A DNA stretch of 28,817 nt from positions 1 through 28,817 of the forward strand of contig CALMLJ010000211.1 in the NCBI GenBank assembly GCA_937868025.1. The letters are read 5' to 3'. This document shows, piece after piece, positions 1 to 7,112 of this stretch. This stretch comes from an uncultured Acidimicrobiaceae bacterium. GTDB taxonomy: Bacteria > Actinomycetota > Acidimicrobiia > Acidimicrobiales > Microtrichaceae. Numbering within the stretch: the stretch's first letter is position 1; each line of letters starts with the position of its first letter. The position numbers and the translations under genes were made by a program. Below the pieces are notes generated by a model, which was not told where the DNA came from, made no database searches, and saw only the letters and a list, made by a program, of their open reading frames with translations.

Positions 1-87
1 CATCAAGCTGGTGCCACCTTTCCAGCAAACAGCCAGGATGATCCCCTGATCGTCGCGGTGTGCATGAGTGACTTGTCGATCCGCCAT
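1..87 (-). CDS. DUF3892-like protein, N-terminal part (runs off left edge)
   Basis: The minus strand from 87 reads ATG and stays open to base 1 (29 codons), beginning MADRQVTHAHRDDQGIILAV. The start is well supported by GGGAAGGAG, a strong Shine-Dalgarno sequence about 6 nt upstream (minus strand, around 94-102). The opening, a Val-Thr-His run followed by Arg-Asp-Asp-x-Gly-Ile-Ile-x-Ala-Val, resembles the small DUF3892 family, proteins of about 70-100 residues with no established function. Only about a third of the gene is present, so the family call is tentative, although the coding call is firmer. It is transcribed away from the ribbon-helix-helix gene at 289. Confidence 0.6.
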   Translation of the reverse strand, partial: MADRQVTHAHRDDQGIILAVCWKGGTSLM

Positions 88-148
88 TGGTGTCTCCTTC
101 CCACGTCAGTGGGTCCTTGCGCCGAGAGGTGGCCGCAGGCCGACTCAG

Positions 149-167
149 CTTGGCCACTTTGACCAAG
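149..167. promoter_or_regulatory. Imperfect 19-bp palindrome between divergent genes
   Basis: The sequence has the form CTTGG-n-CA-nnn-TG-n-CCAAG, symmetrical at 14 of 19 positions. It sits in the 201-bp space between the DUF3892-like gene (start 87, -) and the ribbon-helix-helix gene (start 289, +). It could be an operator for the minus-strand promoter. There is no other evidence, and the bound protein is unknown. Confidence 0.25.
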
Positions 168-231
168 TCGGACCGTAACGGGTACCTGCTGACAAGTGGT
201 GGATACCCGATAATTTCTGGGGTCATTAATG

Positions 232-247
232 CGCGCGATTTCGCGCG
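232..247. promoter_or_regulatory. CGCGCGA/TCGCGCG inverted repeat upstream of the RHH gene
   Basis: Two 7-base arms, CGCGCGA and TCGCGCG, are separated by TT. The element lies about 30 bp upstream of the -10 box of the gene at 289, covering its expected -35 region (about 254-259) only on the upstream side. It may be an activator or repressor site, or a chance palindrome in GC-rich DNA. Confidence 0.25.
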
Positions 248-259
248 AATACCTTCACA

Positions 260-277
260 AACTACAGCGATGTAGTT
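260..277. promoter_or_regulatory. Perfect inverted repeat overlapping the RHH promoter; likely autoregulatory operator
   Basis: AACTACA and TGTAGTT form a perfect 7-bp inverted repeat around GCGA. Its last base is the first base of the presumed -10 hexamer TAGACT (277-282). Ribbon-helix-helix proteins usually bind short symmetrical operators in their own promoters, so autorepression by the gene at 289 is the simplest reading. This is inferred from position and symmetry only. Confidence 0.5.
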
Positions 278-282
278 AGACT
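277..282 (+). promoter_or_regulatory. -10 box TAGACT of a leaderless transcript (RHH gene)
   Basis: TAGACT matches the actinobacterial TANNNT -10 pattern. Exactly six bases (GCCGCC) separate it from the ATG at 289, so transcription should begin at or next to the start codon. No Shine-Dalgarno sequence is visible. The same spacing recurs at four other genes in the window. Confidence 0.6.
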
Positions 283-288
283 GCCGCC

Positions 289-486
289 ATGGCACGACCC
301 CGCGAGTTCGATGACAGGGTGACGAAGGCGGTCAGGCTCTCGCCGCAGCTGGACGAACGCCTCAAGGCCCTCGCCCGAGAGCGTCAGGTCTCTGTGAACC
401 TGATCATGAACTGGGCCCTGGAGGAGTACGTGGAGCAAGCGCCGAGGGTCGAAGACCTTCGCGTCAGGAGTTCACGAGCCAGCTAG
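289..486 (+). CDS. Ribbon-helix-helix (Arc/CopG-like) DNA-binding protein
   Basis: A 65-residue protein. Residues 12-17 (TKAVRL) look like the DNA-contacting beta strand. The following helix-turn-helix stretch, about residues 18-49 (SPQLDERLKALARERQVSVN and onward to EEYVEQ), is the two-helix body of an Arc/CopG/HicB-type dimer. Such proteins are transcriptional repressors, often the antitoxin of a toxin-antitoxin pair. No toxin gene follows: after the stop at 486 there is only about 100 bp before a strong terminator, so it is either a solitary regulator or an orphan antitoxin. The ATG at 289 is favoured because the -10 box lies six bases upstream. The inverted repeat at 260-277 suggests autoregulation. 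Confidence 0.85.
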   Translation: MARPREFDDRVTKAVRLSPQLDERLKALARERQVSVNLIMNWALEEYVEQAPRVEDLRVRSSRAS

Positions 487-590
487 GACTCCGCCTGTTG
501 CAAGCAGTCCAAGCACTCGGGCGGGTTCGAAAGGCACACCACCGTCTCCGCCAATGTGACCGCGACGAACGGCTGAGCCCGAGAACGCAA

Positions 591-628
591 TCAGGCCGGC
601 CCCGCGTCGAAACGCGGGGCCGGCCTGA
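591..628. terminator. Strong bidirectional hairpin terminator
   Basis: A perfect 17-bp stem (TCAGGCCGGCCCCGCGT paired with 612-628) closes a CGAA loop. It lies between the convergent RHH gene (ends 486) and DUF5666-like gene (ends 638, minus strand), ten bases from the latter's stop. No long T tract follows on either strand, which is common for high-GC terminators. Confidence 0.8.
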
Positions 629-637
629 CGTTGCCGA

Positions 638-1654
638 TCAGTTCGACGCGGAACCCGAGCCAGTGGCTCCGCCCGACTGATCAGGCCGACCCGGGGCGCC
701 GCCTCCGGGGAATCCTCCGCCGCCGAAGCCGGTGGCGCCCTCGGTGATCGAGGTGGCGGTGACCGTACCGTCAGCGGTCTCGCCACGGACCATGATCGTG
801 TCGCCCTCAGCGAGATCGGAGACCGTGATCGTGGTCACGACGGAGATCGTGGTCGTGTCCGACAGCGTCACCGTGGAGGTAGTGCCGTCACTCGCCTTCA
901 CCACCATCGTCGAGCCGTCGATCGACTCGATGGTGCCGGAGGCGAACACCAGCTGCTGGCCGTCCGCTCCCGTCGGCATCTGTCCGTCGGTGGGCATCTG
1001 TCCGTCGGCAGGCGGCGTCATCCCTTCGGGCGGGGTCATTCCCTCGGGAATGCTCATGCCCTCGGGCGGCGTCCCTCCTGGGAAGCCCTGGCCGTTCTGA
1101 CCGTCCTGGCCCTGGCCACGTCCACCGAACCCGCCGGTGGCGGCAACGTCGCCGCTGTCGACCACGCGCTCGGCAGCGAGGTCGGACGACGTGCCGGACC
1201 CGGTGACCTGGACGTTGTCGCCAACCTTCAGGTCGGCCGCGGTCCCTTCGCCCGTGGAGGTGACGGTGGTGGCGTCGGTCGTGACGACCTTGGTGGACGT
1301 CCCGTCCTGGCTGGCCACCGTGATGGTGGCGCCGTCGATCGACTCGATCGTGCCGAACGTGCCGCCGCCGCGACCAGCGAAGCCGCCCTGGCCGTCGGCC
1401 GCAGCGCCGTTGGATCCGTTGGCAGCCGTGCCGTTGGTTGCCGCTGCCGTGTCGACGGTCGTGGTGTCCGACGAGGCCGCGTTGATGCCGACGATGGCGG
1501 CCGCGGCGATGACGACCGCTCCCACACCACCGATGATCCAGGTCTTGGCGGTCGGCCCACTGGGCTTCGCGTCGGCGGCCGGTTGGACCGGCGTCGCGCT
1601 GGGCGGTTGCGGCGGATCGGTCGGCGGCTGGGTCGGCATGGATTCGTAGCTCAT
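638..1654 (-). CDS. Membrane-anchored protein with two DUF5666-like domains
   Basis: A 338-residue protein. It has a Pro-rich cytoplasmic start (residues 1-36), one transmembrane segment (about 38-60, IIGGVGAVVIAAAAIVGI), a Gly/Asn/Thr-rich linker, and two similar beta-rich repeats of about 65 residues. Each repeat begins GTIESIDG (about 101-165 and 240-305) and continues with T-I/M-x-V, G-D-x, and a final V/T-G-T region, as in DUF5666 domains of unknown function. Between them lies low-complexity sequence with three PEGM and two DGQM units (about 193-230). The C-terminus is Gly/Pro-rich with a GGGFPGGG run. It diverges from the export operon at 1870 and shares its putative operators and its FPGG-rich sequence, so an envelope partner of that pump is plausible. 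There is no direct evidence of function. Confidence 0.8.
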   Translation of the reverse strand: MSYESMPTQPPTDPPQPPSATPVQPAADAKPSGPTAKTWIIGGVGAVVIAAAAIVGINAASSDTTTVDTAAATNGTAANGSNGAAADGQGGFAGRGGGTFGTIESIDGATITVASQDGTSTKVVTTDATTVTSTGEGTAADLKVGDNVQVTGSGTSSDLAAERVVDSGDVAATGGFGGRGQGQDGQNGQGFPGGTPPEGMSIPEGMTPPEGMTPPADGQMPTDGQMPTGADGQQLVFASGTIESIDGSTMVVKASDGTTSTVTLSDTTTISVVTTITVSDLAEGDTIMVRGETADGTVTATSITEGATGFGGGGFPGGGAPGRPDQSGGATGSGSASN

Positions 1655-1670
1655 GGCGACAACGATCGGC

Positions 1671-1692
1671 CCGGTTCCTCAGACCTTCCTGG
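1671..1692 (-). promoter_or_regulatory. 11-bp-spaced direct repeat, DUF5666 side of the divergent promoter
   Basis: On the minus strand the sequence reads CCAGGAAGGTC then TGAGGAACCGG: two AGGAA cores exactly 11 bases apart. The second half, CTGAGGAACCGG, matches CTGAGGAATCGG at 1755-1766 on the plus strand with one difference. It lies 17 bp upstream of the ATG at 1654. Tandem half-sites with this spacing are typical of OmpR/PhoB-family response regulators. Confidence 0.5.
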
Positions 1693-1743
1693 GGAAGTGC
1701 TGAGTTGTTCCACCGATTTCGACAAGATGCACGGCCGTCGGTT

Positions 1744-1766
1744 CTGAGGGTTCTCTGAGGAATCGG
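1744..1766 (+). promoter_or_regulatory. 11-bp-spaced direct repeat, central copy
   Basis: CTGAGGGTTCT is followed immediately by CTGAGGAATCG, so the CTGAGG cores repeat at 11 bp. It is the clearest copy of the element that also occurs at 1671-1692 (opposite strand) and 1798-1815, all within the 215-bp divergent promoter region. Confidence 0.55.
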
Positions 1767-1797
1767 CAGAACACCGGACGAACTCCCCGATCGCTCT

Positions 1798-1815
1798 CAG
1801 GTAACTCCCAGGAAC
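1798..1815 (+). promoter_or_regulatory. 11-bp-spaced direct repeat, operon side
   Basis: CAGGTAACTCC is followed by CAGGAAC, with CAGG cores 11 bp apart. The site is 55 bp upstream of the GTG at 1870, a position from which a response regulator could act on the export operon promoter. No response-regulator gene is adjacent, so the binding protein would have to be encoded elsewhere. Confidence 0.45.
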
Positions 1816-1869
1816 GGGCCCGATGCTCGTTTCCATGCAGGTACGACACACCTCCTCCGCGGGCCGATC

Positions 1870-3222
1870 GTGAGACGGCGCCTCCTTCACCCCTTCGTGG
1901 TCATGCCGGCGATCGCGCTGGTCGCCGTCGCCGTCTGGTGGTTCGGCATCCGTGAGGACACGTACACCACCACGACGGCGACCGCTGTCGCGCCGACGAA
2001 CCAGCTGGTGGAGGTCACCAGTGGCTCCATGAACGAAACGGTGTCGGCCGAGGGAACCGTCGCCGCCGCCCAGACCGACGACCTGAGCTTCTCGTCGTCG
2101 GGCACCGTCACCGCGGTGAACGTCGCCGCCGGGGACACCGTCACGGCCGGGCAGGTACTGGCGACGATCGACTCGTCGGAGCTGGCCGCTGCGGTCACGT
2201 CGGCGGAGTCGGCGGTTGCCGACGCCGAGGCGAAGCTCGCCGACGACCAGGACGCCGATGCGTCCGACGAACAGATCGCCGCCGACATCGCACAGATCGC
2301 CACGGCCAACGACACGCTCGCCACCGCGACGGAGGCACTTGCCGGAGCATCGCTCGTGGCGACCTTCGACGGCACCGTTGCGAGTGTCGACCTCACCGTC
2401 GGCGAGGAGTTGTCGAGCGGCGGGCAGGGCGGCACGACCCTCACGGGATCAGGGACGGGTTCGGGTCGCTCCTCTGCGACCGGTGGCGGCTCGACTGCTG
2501 CGCTCCCGTCGGTGAACCAGTCGACCGGCTCGTCCTCCTCGACGGCCCAGATCCAAGTGGTCAGCAGCGGTCGGTTCGAGGTCGAGGTCTCCGTCGACAG
2601 CACCGACATCGACAGCATCGAGGTGGGCCAGACCGTCGACGTCGCGGTGACGACGAGCTCCTCCAACCGACGCGGCGGGTTCGGCGGGTTCCCCAGCGGC
2701 GGACTCCCCTCCGGCGGCTTCCCGACCGGTGGATTCCCGACTGAGCTCGGGGGCGGCGGAAGCGGGACCGGCACGACGCAGTCGGGCGCCAGCGGGGCGA
2801 CCGCCACCGGATCGGTCACGGAGGTGAGTCGGATCGCCGATGCCAGCTCTGGTGTCGCCGCCTACCAGGTGGTCGTCTCGTTCACCGGTGCCACCGACCA
2901 GTTCTACGTCGGGTCGTCGGTGACGGCCGACATCGTGACGGCCGAGCGAACCGACGTGCTGCAGGTCCCGACGCGAGCGGTCTCCACCGACGACACCGGC
3001 TCGAGCGTGACGGTCAGCACCGACGGCTCGGCCGACGGCGCCACCGAGACCCGATCGGTCACGATCGGGCTGACGGCCAGCGGCATGACCGAGATCACCT
3101 CGGGGCTGAAGGCCGGCGAGCAGGTCGTGATCAGCTTCCCGGGTCGGGGTGTCGGCAACGCTGCCGCGGGGGCCCCGACCGGCGCTCCGACCGGCGCCGG
3201 AGCGACGGGAGCGAGCCGATGA
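1870..3222 (+). CDS. HlyD/MacA-like adaptor of an ABC export system
   Basis: A 450-residue membrane-fusion/adaptor protein. It has an N-terminal transmembrane anchor (about 8-26), then a biotinyl-lipoyl half (about 57-105, ending in GDTVTAGQVLATIDSSEL), a short Ala/Glu-rich helical hairpin (about 105-157), the second lipoyl half (LVATFDGTVASVDLTVGEEL), a Ser/Gly-rich insert, a beta-barrel region (about 236-262) interrupted by a Gly-rich stretch of GGFPSGGLPSGG type (266-304), and a C-terminal barrel/membrane-proximal domain (DVLQVPTRAV and SGLKAGEQVVIS). Such adaptors link an ABC transporter to the outer envelope or, in Gram-positives, regulate the pump. The GTG at 1870 is used; an in-frame ATG at 1903 is an alternative. 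Its stop overlaps the next start (ATGA), implying translational coupling. Gln is almost always CAG here (15 of 16), unlike the next two genes. Confidence 0.9.
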   Translation: MRRRLLHPFVVMPAIALVAVAVWWFGIREDTYTTTTATAVAPTNQLVEVTSGSMNETVSAEGTVAAAQTDDLSFSSSGTVTAVNVAAGDTVTAGQVLATIDSSELAAAVTSAESAVADAEAKLADDQDADASDEQIAADIAQIATANDTLATATEALAGASLVATFDGTVASVDLTVGEELSSGGQGGTTLTGSGTGSGRSSATGGGSTAALPSVNQSTGSSSSTAQIQVVSSGRFEVEVSVDSTDIDSIEVGQTVDVAVTTSSSNRRGGFGGFPSGGLPSGGFPTGGFPTELGGGGSGTGTTQSGASGATATGSVTEVSRIADASSGVAAYQVVVSFTGATDQFYVGSSVTADIVTAERTDVLQVPTRAVSTDDTGSSVTVSTDGSADGATETRSVTIGLTASGMTEITSGLKAGEQVVISFPGRGVGNAAAGAPTGAPTGAGATGASR

Positions 3223-3968
3223 CTGCGACGACCGTCAGGCCGACTCGCCCGGTCACCCCACCTGGGACCGTCCCGGTCATCGAGCTGACCGACGTGACCA
3301 AGCTCTACCGCACCGGAGACGTCGAAGTCGCCGCCCTCGCCGGGGTGACCCTCCGGATCGAGCAGAACGAGTTCGTCGCCATCACCGGGCCATCCGGTTC
3401 CGGCAAGTCGACCCTCATGCACATCCTCGGCTGCCTCGACGTCCCCACCGGCGGCCAGTTCCGCCTCGCCGGCCACGACGTCGGCACCCTCGACGAAAAC
3501 CACCTCGCCGACGTTCGCAACCTCCTCATTGGATTCGTCTTCCAACAATTCAACCTGCTCGCCTACCTCCCCGCCTGGCGCAACGTCGAACTCCCCCTCA
3601 TCTACGCCGGCACCCCACCCGCCGAACGCAGACAACGCGCCATGGCCGCACTCGACAAGGTCTCCCTCGCCAACCGCGCCAACCACAGACCCGGCGAACT
3701 GTCCGGCGGCCAACAACAACGCGTCGCCGTCGCCCGAGCCCTCGTCACCGAACCCGCACTCATCCTCGCCGACGAACCCACTGGCAACCTCGACTCCACC
3801 TCCACCGACGACGTACTCGGACTCCTCGAAGAGCTCCACACCGACGGACGCACCATCGTCCTCATCACCCACGAACCCGACGTCGCCGAACGAGCCGAAC
3901 GCGTCATCCAAGTGCGCGACGGCCGAATCTGGGCGCCGGGCGACTCGATGCCGGCGGAACCGACATGA
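3219..3968 (+). CDS. MacB/LolD-type ABC transporter ATP-binding protein
   Basis: A 249-residue ATPase with all nucleotide-binding motifs: Walker [10 protein letters not shown] (about 57-65), Q-loop in VFQQFNLL (about 107), signature LSGGQQQRV (about 161), Walker [13 protein letters not shown] (about 181-192) and H-loop in LITHEP (about 215). The TGNLD ending and the size place it with the MacB/LolD/FtsE group, which powers mechanotransmission rather than classic transport. It overlaps both neighbours by ATGA, so adaptor, ATPase and permease are translated as one unit. Seven of nine Gln codons are CAA, the reverse of the adaptor before it, which may mark a separate origin for the ATPase-permease core. 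Confidence 0.95.
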   Translation: MTATTVRPTRPVTPPGTVPVIELTDVTKLYRTGDVEVAALAGVTLRIEQNEFVAITGPSGSGKSTLMHILGCLDVPTGGQFRLAGHDVGTLDENHLADVRNLLIGFVFQQFNLLAYLPAWRNVELPLIYAGTPPAERRQRAMAALDKVSLANRANHRPGELSGGQQQRVAVARALVTEPALILADEPTGNLDSTSTDDVLGLLEELHTDGRTIVLITHEPDVAERAERVIQVRDGRIWAPGDSMPAEPT

Positions 3969-5200
3969 GCTGGCGAGACACGCTCCGCAGCGCGTTCGAG
4001 GCGGTCCGTACCCACCGGCTCCGCTCGGCGCTCACCATGCTCGGCATCCTCATCGGCATCAGCGCCGTCGTCCTCACCGTCGGCCTCGGCCAAGGCGCCC
4101 AAGCCCAGATCAACGACCAGATCAACGAACTCGGCACCAACCTGTTGGTCGTATCGCCCGGCAGCACCACCGACGCCAGCACCGGCACCCGAGGCGGCTT
4201 CGGCACCGCGTCCACCCTCACCACCACCGACGTCGCCGCCCTCGAATCCAACAACGTCGCCCCCGACGTACAAGCCGTCGCCGGCGTCTCCACCACCTCG
4301 GTCTCACTCGTCCAAGGCACCACCAACTGGACCACCACGCTCACCGGCACGACCGAGAGCTGGTCGGAGGTGCGCTCGCGTGACGTGTCGACCGGACGAT
4401 TCCTCGCCGACACCGACGAGGCCGACGCGGCCGCCGTCGTGGTCCTCGGGCCGGACACCGCGACCGAACTGTTCCCGACCGGCAACGCCGTCGGCCAAAC
4501 CGTCTCCTACAACGGTACGAAGCTCACCGTCATCGGCATCCTCGACGAGTTGTCGTCGTCGGAGTCCACCTCCAACAACGACCTCGCCATCGTCCCGCTC
4601 TCCACCTACACCCAACGCCTCGTCGGCGGCACCAACCGCAACTCCGTCTCCAGCATCTACGTCAAAGCCACCTCCGCCGACACACTGTCAGCGGCCTACC
4701 AGGAGACCGATCGGCTGCTGTTGAACACTCACGGCATCTCCGACTCCAGCGACGCCGACTTCTCGATCGCCACCCAGGAGTCGATCCTGACGGCGGCCTC
4801 CACCGTCGACGACACCATGACCGTCATGCTCGCCGGCATCGCCATCATCAGCCTCCTCGTCGGCGGCATCGGCGTCATGAACATCATGCTCGTCTCCGTC
4901 ACCGAACGAACCCGCGAGATCGGCCTCCGCAAAGCCCTCGGCGGCCGCCCCCAACTCATCCGCCGCCAATTCCTCGTCGAAGCCCTCATCTTGGGCCTCG
5001 CCGGCGGCATCTTGGGCGTGGCACTCGGCATCATCGGCGCAGAAGTACTCCCCCACTTCACCGACTCCCAAGTGCTCGTCTCCATCCCCGCCTGCCTCGC
5101 CGCCATCGCCATGGCCATGGCCATCGGTGTCGGCTTCGGCGTCTTCCCCGCCACCCGCGCCGCCAAACTCACCCCCATCGACGCGTTGAGGAACGAATAG
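3965..5200 (+). CDS. MacB-like ABC transporter permease
   Basis: A 411-residue permease with four transmembrane segments: one at about 17-40 (in [20 protein letters not shown]), a large extracytoplasmic MacB domain (about 45-275), then three at about 284-308, 335-357 and 373-395. Hallmarks are [14 protein letters not shown] near the start, [14 protein letters not shown] after segment 2 and the C-terminal [16 protein letters not shown]. The reading frame is open well upstream, but the ATG at 3965 is chosen because it overlaps the ATPase stop (ATGA) and gives the normal family N-terminus. With the ATPase it should form the MacB-type dimeric exporter. The substrate cannot be read from sequence. 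Nine of 13 Gln codons are CAA. Confidence 0.95.
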   Translation: MSWRDTLRSAFEAVRTHRLRSALTMLGILIGISAVVLTVGLGQGAQAQINDQINELGTNLLVVSPGSTTDASTGTRGGFGTASTLTTTDVAALESNNVAPDVQAVAGVSTTSVSLVQGTTNWTTTLTGTTESWSEVRSRDVSTGRFLADTDEADAAAVVVLGPDTATELFPTGNAVGQTVSYNGTKLTVIGILDELSSSESTSNNDLAIVPLSTYTQRLVGGTNRNSVSSIYVKATSADTLSAAYQETDRLLLNTHGISDSSDADFSIATQESILTAASTVDDTMTVMLAGIAIISLLVGGIGVMNIMLVSVTERTREIGLRKALGGRPQLIRRQFLVEALILGLAGGILGVALGIIGAEVLPHFTDSQVLVSIPACLAAIAMAMAIGVGFGVFPATRAAKLTPIDALRNE

Positions 5201-5203
5201 GAC

Positions 5204-7048
5204 ATGACCGACGCCCCCGCTTCGACCCGCCCCACGACCGCCGACGCGCGGTTGTCGTCGCTGTTTCCCGACCCCGACGGGGTCGTCCCGTTCTGGCGGA
5301 CCCGCCGAGCCCGGTGGGGCCTCGTCGGTCTCACCACGGTTGCCCTCGTCGCATCGGGGTTCGTCGCGGTCAACGCGTCCGGATCGGAGGCGTTGAACTA
5401 CCGAACCGCCGTTGCCGGCACACACGATGTCCAGGCCGTCCTCAACGGCGTCGCGACCGTCGAGGCCGTGAACCAGGCCGCGGTCGCCTTCCCGATCAGC
5501 GGCACCGTCGCCTCGGTGGCGGTGGCGGTCGGCGATGAGGTCGTGACGGGCCAGACACTGGCGACGGTCGACACGGCGAGCCTCGAACGGACACTCCACA
5601 CCAGGCAGGCAGCGCTCGCCCAGGCCGAGCTCACCCTGTCCAAGGCGCTCGACGGCGAACCCACCAGCACCGGTGGCGCCGGCGCCGCTCCCACCGCGTC
5701 GTCGGTCACCGGTGCCCGCACCGCCACGACCACCGTCACCACGGCCGCTGCGGCCACCGCGACCCCTTCGCCCGCATCGACCACGACGTCGGGCTCCTCC
5801 GCTTCGGGTACCGCCGCGACCGACGCCGCCGCGCTGCGCTATGCGCAGCAGGCCGTCCTCGACGCGCAGCGGACGGTCGACGCGGCACTCACCGATTCCG
5901 AGGCGACGTATCAGTCGGCGGCCGCGGTCTGTGACAGCACCGAGACGACCACGACCACGACCAGCCCGTCGACGACGACCGTGCCTCCGACCGTTCGTTC
6001 CACCGACGTGCTCGCCGCCTGCCGTTCGGCGCTGAGTACGGTCCGCTCGGCCCAGGCCGCCACCGCGGCAGCCCAGACAACGCTGTCGTCGGCGACCCAG
6101 GAACTCGACCGCCTCCTGTCGGCATCGACCGCTGCGGTCACGGCCGGCGGCGGAAGCACAGCAGGAGCGAGCGGGGCGCCGGTCACCACCACGACCGCCG
6201 CACCGGCGAGCTCACCTCTCCCGGCAGCAGCGGCCACATCGAGCGGCACGTCCAGCACCCCGTCATCGGAACAGCTGATCGCGCTGCAGAAGGCCGTGGA
6301 TGCTGCAGCGCTCGACGTGATCGTCGCCACCCACAACGTGGCGCAGACGGAGCTCACCGCGCCCATCTCGGGCACGGTGGTCGCGGTCGGGTTCGATACC
6401 GGAGAGTCGGTCACGGCCGCGTCGACGACCCAGCAGATCATCGTCGTCGGGGACGGTGGCTTCGAAGTGACGACGACCATCCCGGTCGCCAAGATTCCGA
6501 CCGTGGAGGTCGGGCAGCAGGCGACGGTGACGCTCGACAGCTCGGACGAACCGCTCTCCTCCGAGGTCGTCTCCATCTCGGTGACGCCCGATTCGGCATC
6601 CACCTCCACGGCCTACCGGGTGGTGTTGGCGCTCGAGGAGCCGCCGACGGACCTCCACAGCGGGGCCACCGGTTCGGTGTCGATCGTGACCGGCGCCACG
6701 CGGGAAGCGCTCGCCGTGCCGACGTCGGCTGTCACGACCAACGGCACCGAACACACGGTCCTCGTCCGGACCGCGACCGGCACCAAGTCCACCCGTGTCG
6801 AGGTAGGGGTCGTGGGGACGACGTGGGCCGAGATCACGAGCGGGTTGACGTCGGGCCAGCGGGTCGTGTTGGCCGACCTCGACGCCGCACTCCCGGGCTC
6901 CGCGACGGCCGAGTCGGCCGGCGCCTCGAACACGTCGGGCTCCACCCCGACCGGATTCCCCGGAGGCGGCATCCCCGACGGAGGATTCCCCGGAGGCGCT
7001 GGGTTCACCGGTGGCACACCGCCGGCAGGGGTTCGCCCCGGCGGCTGA
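5204..7048 (+). CDS. Second, long HlyD-like adaptor with Ser/Thr-rich inserts
   Basis: A 614-residue adaptor starting three bases after the permease stop. It has a cytoplasmic start, a transmembrane segment (about 44-60), a first lipoyl half (about 95-130, ending VGDEVVTGQTLATVDTASL), a long helical region broken by Thr/Ser/Ala-rich low-complexity segments (about 150-205 and 245-265), a second lipoyl half (LTAPISGTVVAVGFDTGESV), a barrel domain and a membrane-proximal domain (SGLTSGQRVVLADL). The tail is a Gly/Pro/Phe run (GFPGGGIPDGGFPGG). Most MacAB-type operons carry one adaptor, so a second one in the same operon is unusual; the two may hetero-oligomerise or serve different cargo, which is inference. 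Its C-terminal motif is shared with the first adaptor and the DUF5666 protein. Confidence 0.9.
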   Translation: MTDAPASTRPTTADARLSSLFPDPDGVVPFWRTRRARWGLVGLTTVALVASGFVAVNASGSEALNYRTAVAGTHDVQAVLNGVATVEAVNQAAVAFPISGTVASVAVAVGDEVVTGQTLATVDTASLERTLHTRQAALAQAELTLSKALDGEPTSTGGAGAAPTASSVTGARTATTTVTTAAAATATPSPASTTTSGSSASGTAATDAAALRYAQQAVLDAQRTVDAALTDSEATYQSAAAVCDSTETTTTTTSPSTTTVPPTVRSTDVLAACRSALSTVRSAQAATAAAQTTLSSATQELDRLLSASTAAVTAGGGSTAGASGAPVTTTTAAPASSPLPAAAATSSGTSSTPSSEQLIALQKAVDAAALDVIVATHNVAQTELTAPISGTVVAVGFDTGESVTAASTTQQIIVVGDGGFEVTTTIPVAKIPTVEVGQQATVTLDSSDEPLSSEVVSISVTPDSASTSTAYRVVLALEEPPTDLHSGATGSVSIVTGATREALAVPTSAVTTNGTEHTVLVRTATGTKSTRVEVGVVGTTWAEITSGLTSGQRVVLADLDAALPGSATAESAGASNTSGSTPTGFPGGGIPDGGFPGGAGFTGGTPPAGVRPGG

Positions 7049-7060
7049 CCGCCGAACCGC

Positions 7061-7110
7061 TCGGAGTGGAAGCAGTGGGAGTGGAAGCGGTCGGAGTGGA
7101 AGCGGTCGGA
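7061..7110. repeat. Three tandem 15-bp repeats in a promoter region
   Basis: Three copies of a 15-bp unit (TCGGAGTGGAAGCGG with one or two differences) run from 7061 to 7105, with five bases of a fourth copy. The array begins 13 bp after the adaptor stop and ends just before the -10 box at 7113-7118, so it occupies the -35 and upstream region of the AllA-like gene. It may be a slippage-prone promoter element or a multimeric binding site. Confidence 0.7.
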
Positions 7111-7112
7111 CC

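Noticed and set aside
87..275. A 62-codon plus-strand open frame at the left edge
   Set aside because: It begins on the start codon region of the minus-strand DUF3892-like gene, covers the operator region of the RHH gene, has no ribosome site and has no recognisable protein features.
519..535. GGGTTCGAA-like string resembling a tRNA T arm or attachment-site remnant
   Set aside because: The flanking bases cannot form a T stem, and there is no acceptor end or integrase nearby.
484..580. Possible read-through of the RHH gene past its TAG into a further in-frame 31-codon stretch
   Set aside because: The extension is Cys/Lys/Thr-rich and ends at TGA before the terminator. Nothing in the sequence indicates recoding, and the RHH fold is complete without it.
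3149..3964. Extension of the permease frame upstream across the ATPase gene
   Set aside because: It is an Arg/Pro-rich shadow of the ATPase. The real permease start at 3965 overlaps the ATPase stop.
7061..7110. CRISPR-like array
   Set aside because: The units are contiguous 15-bp tandem repeats with no spacers.
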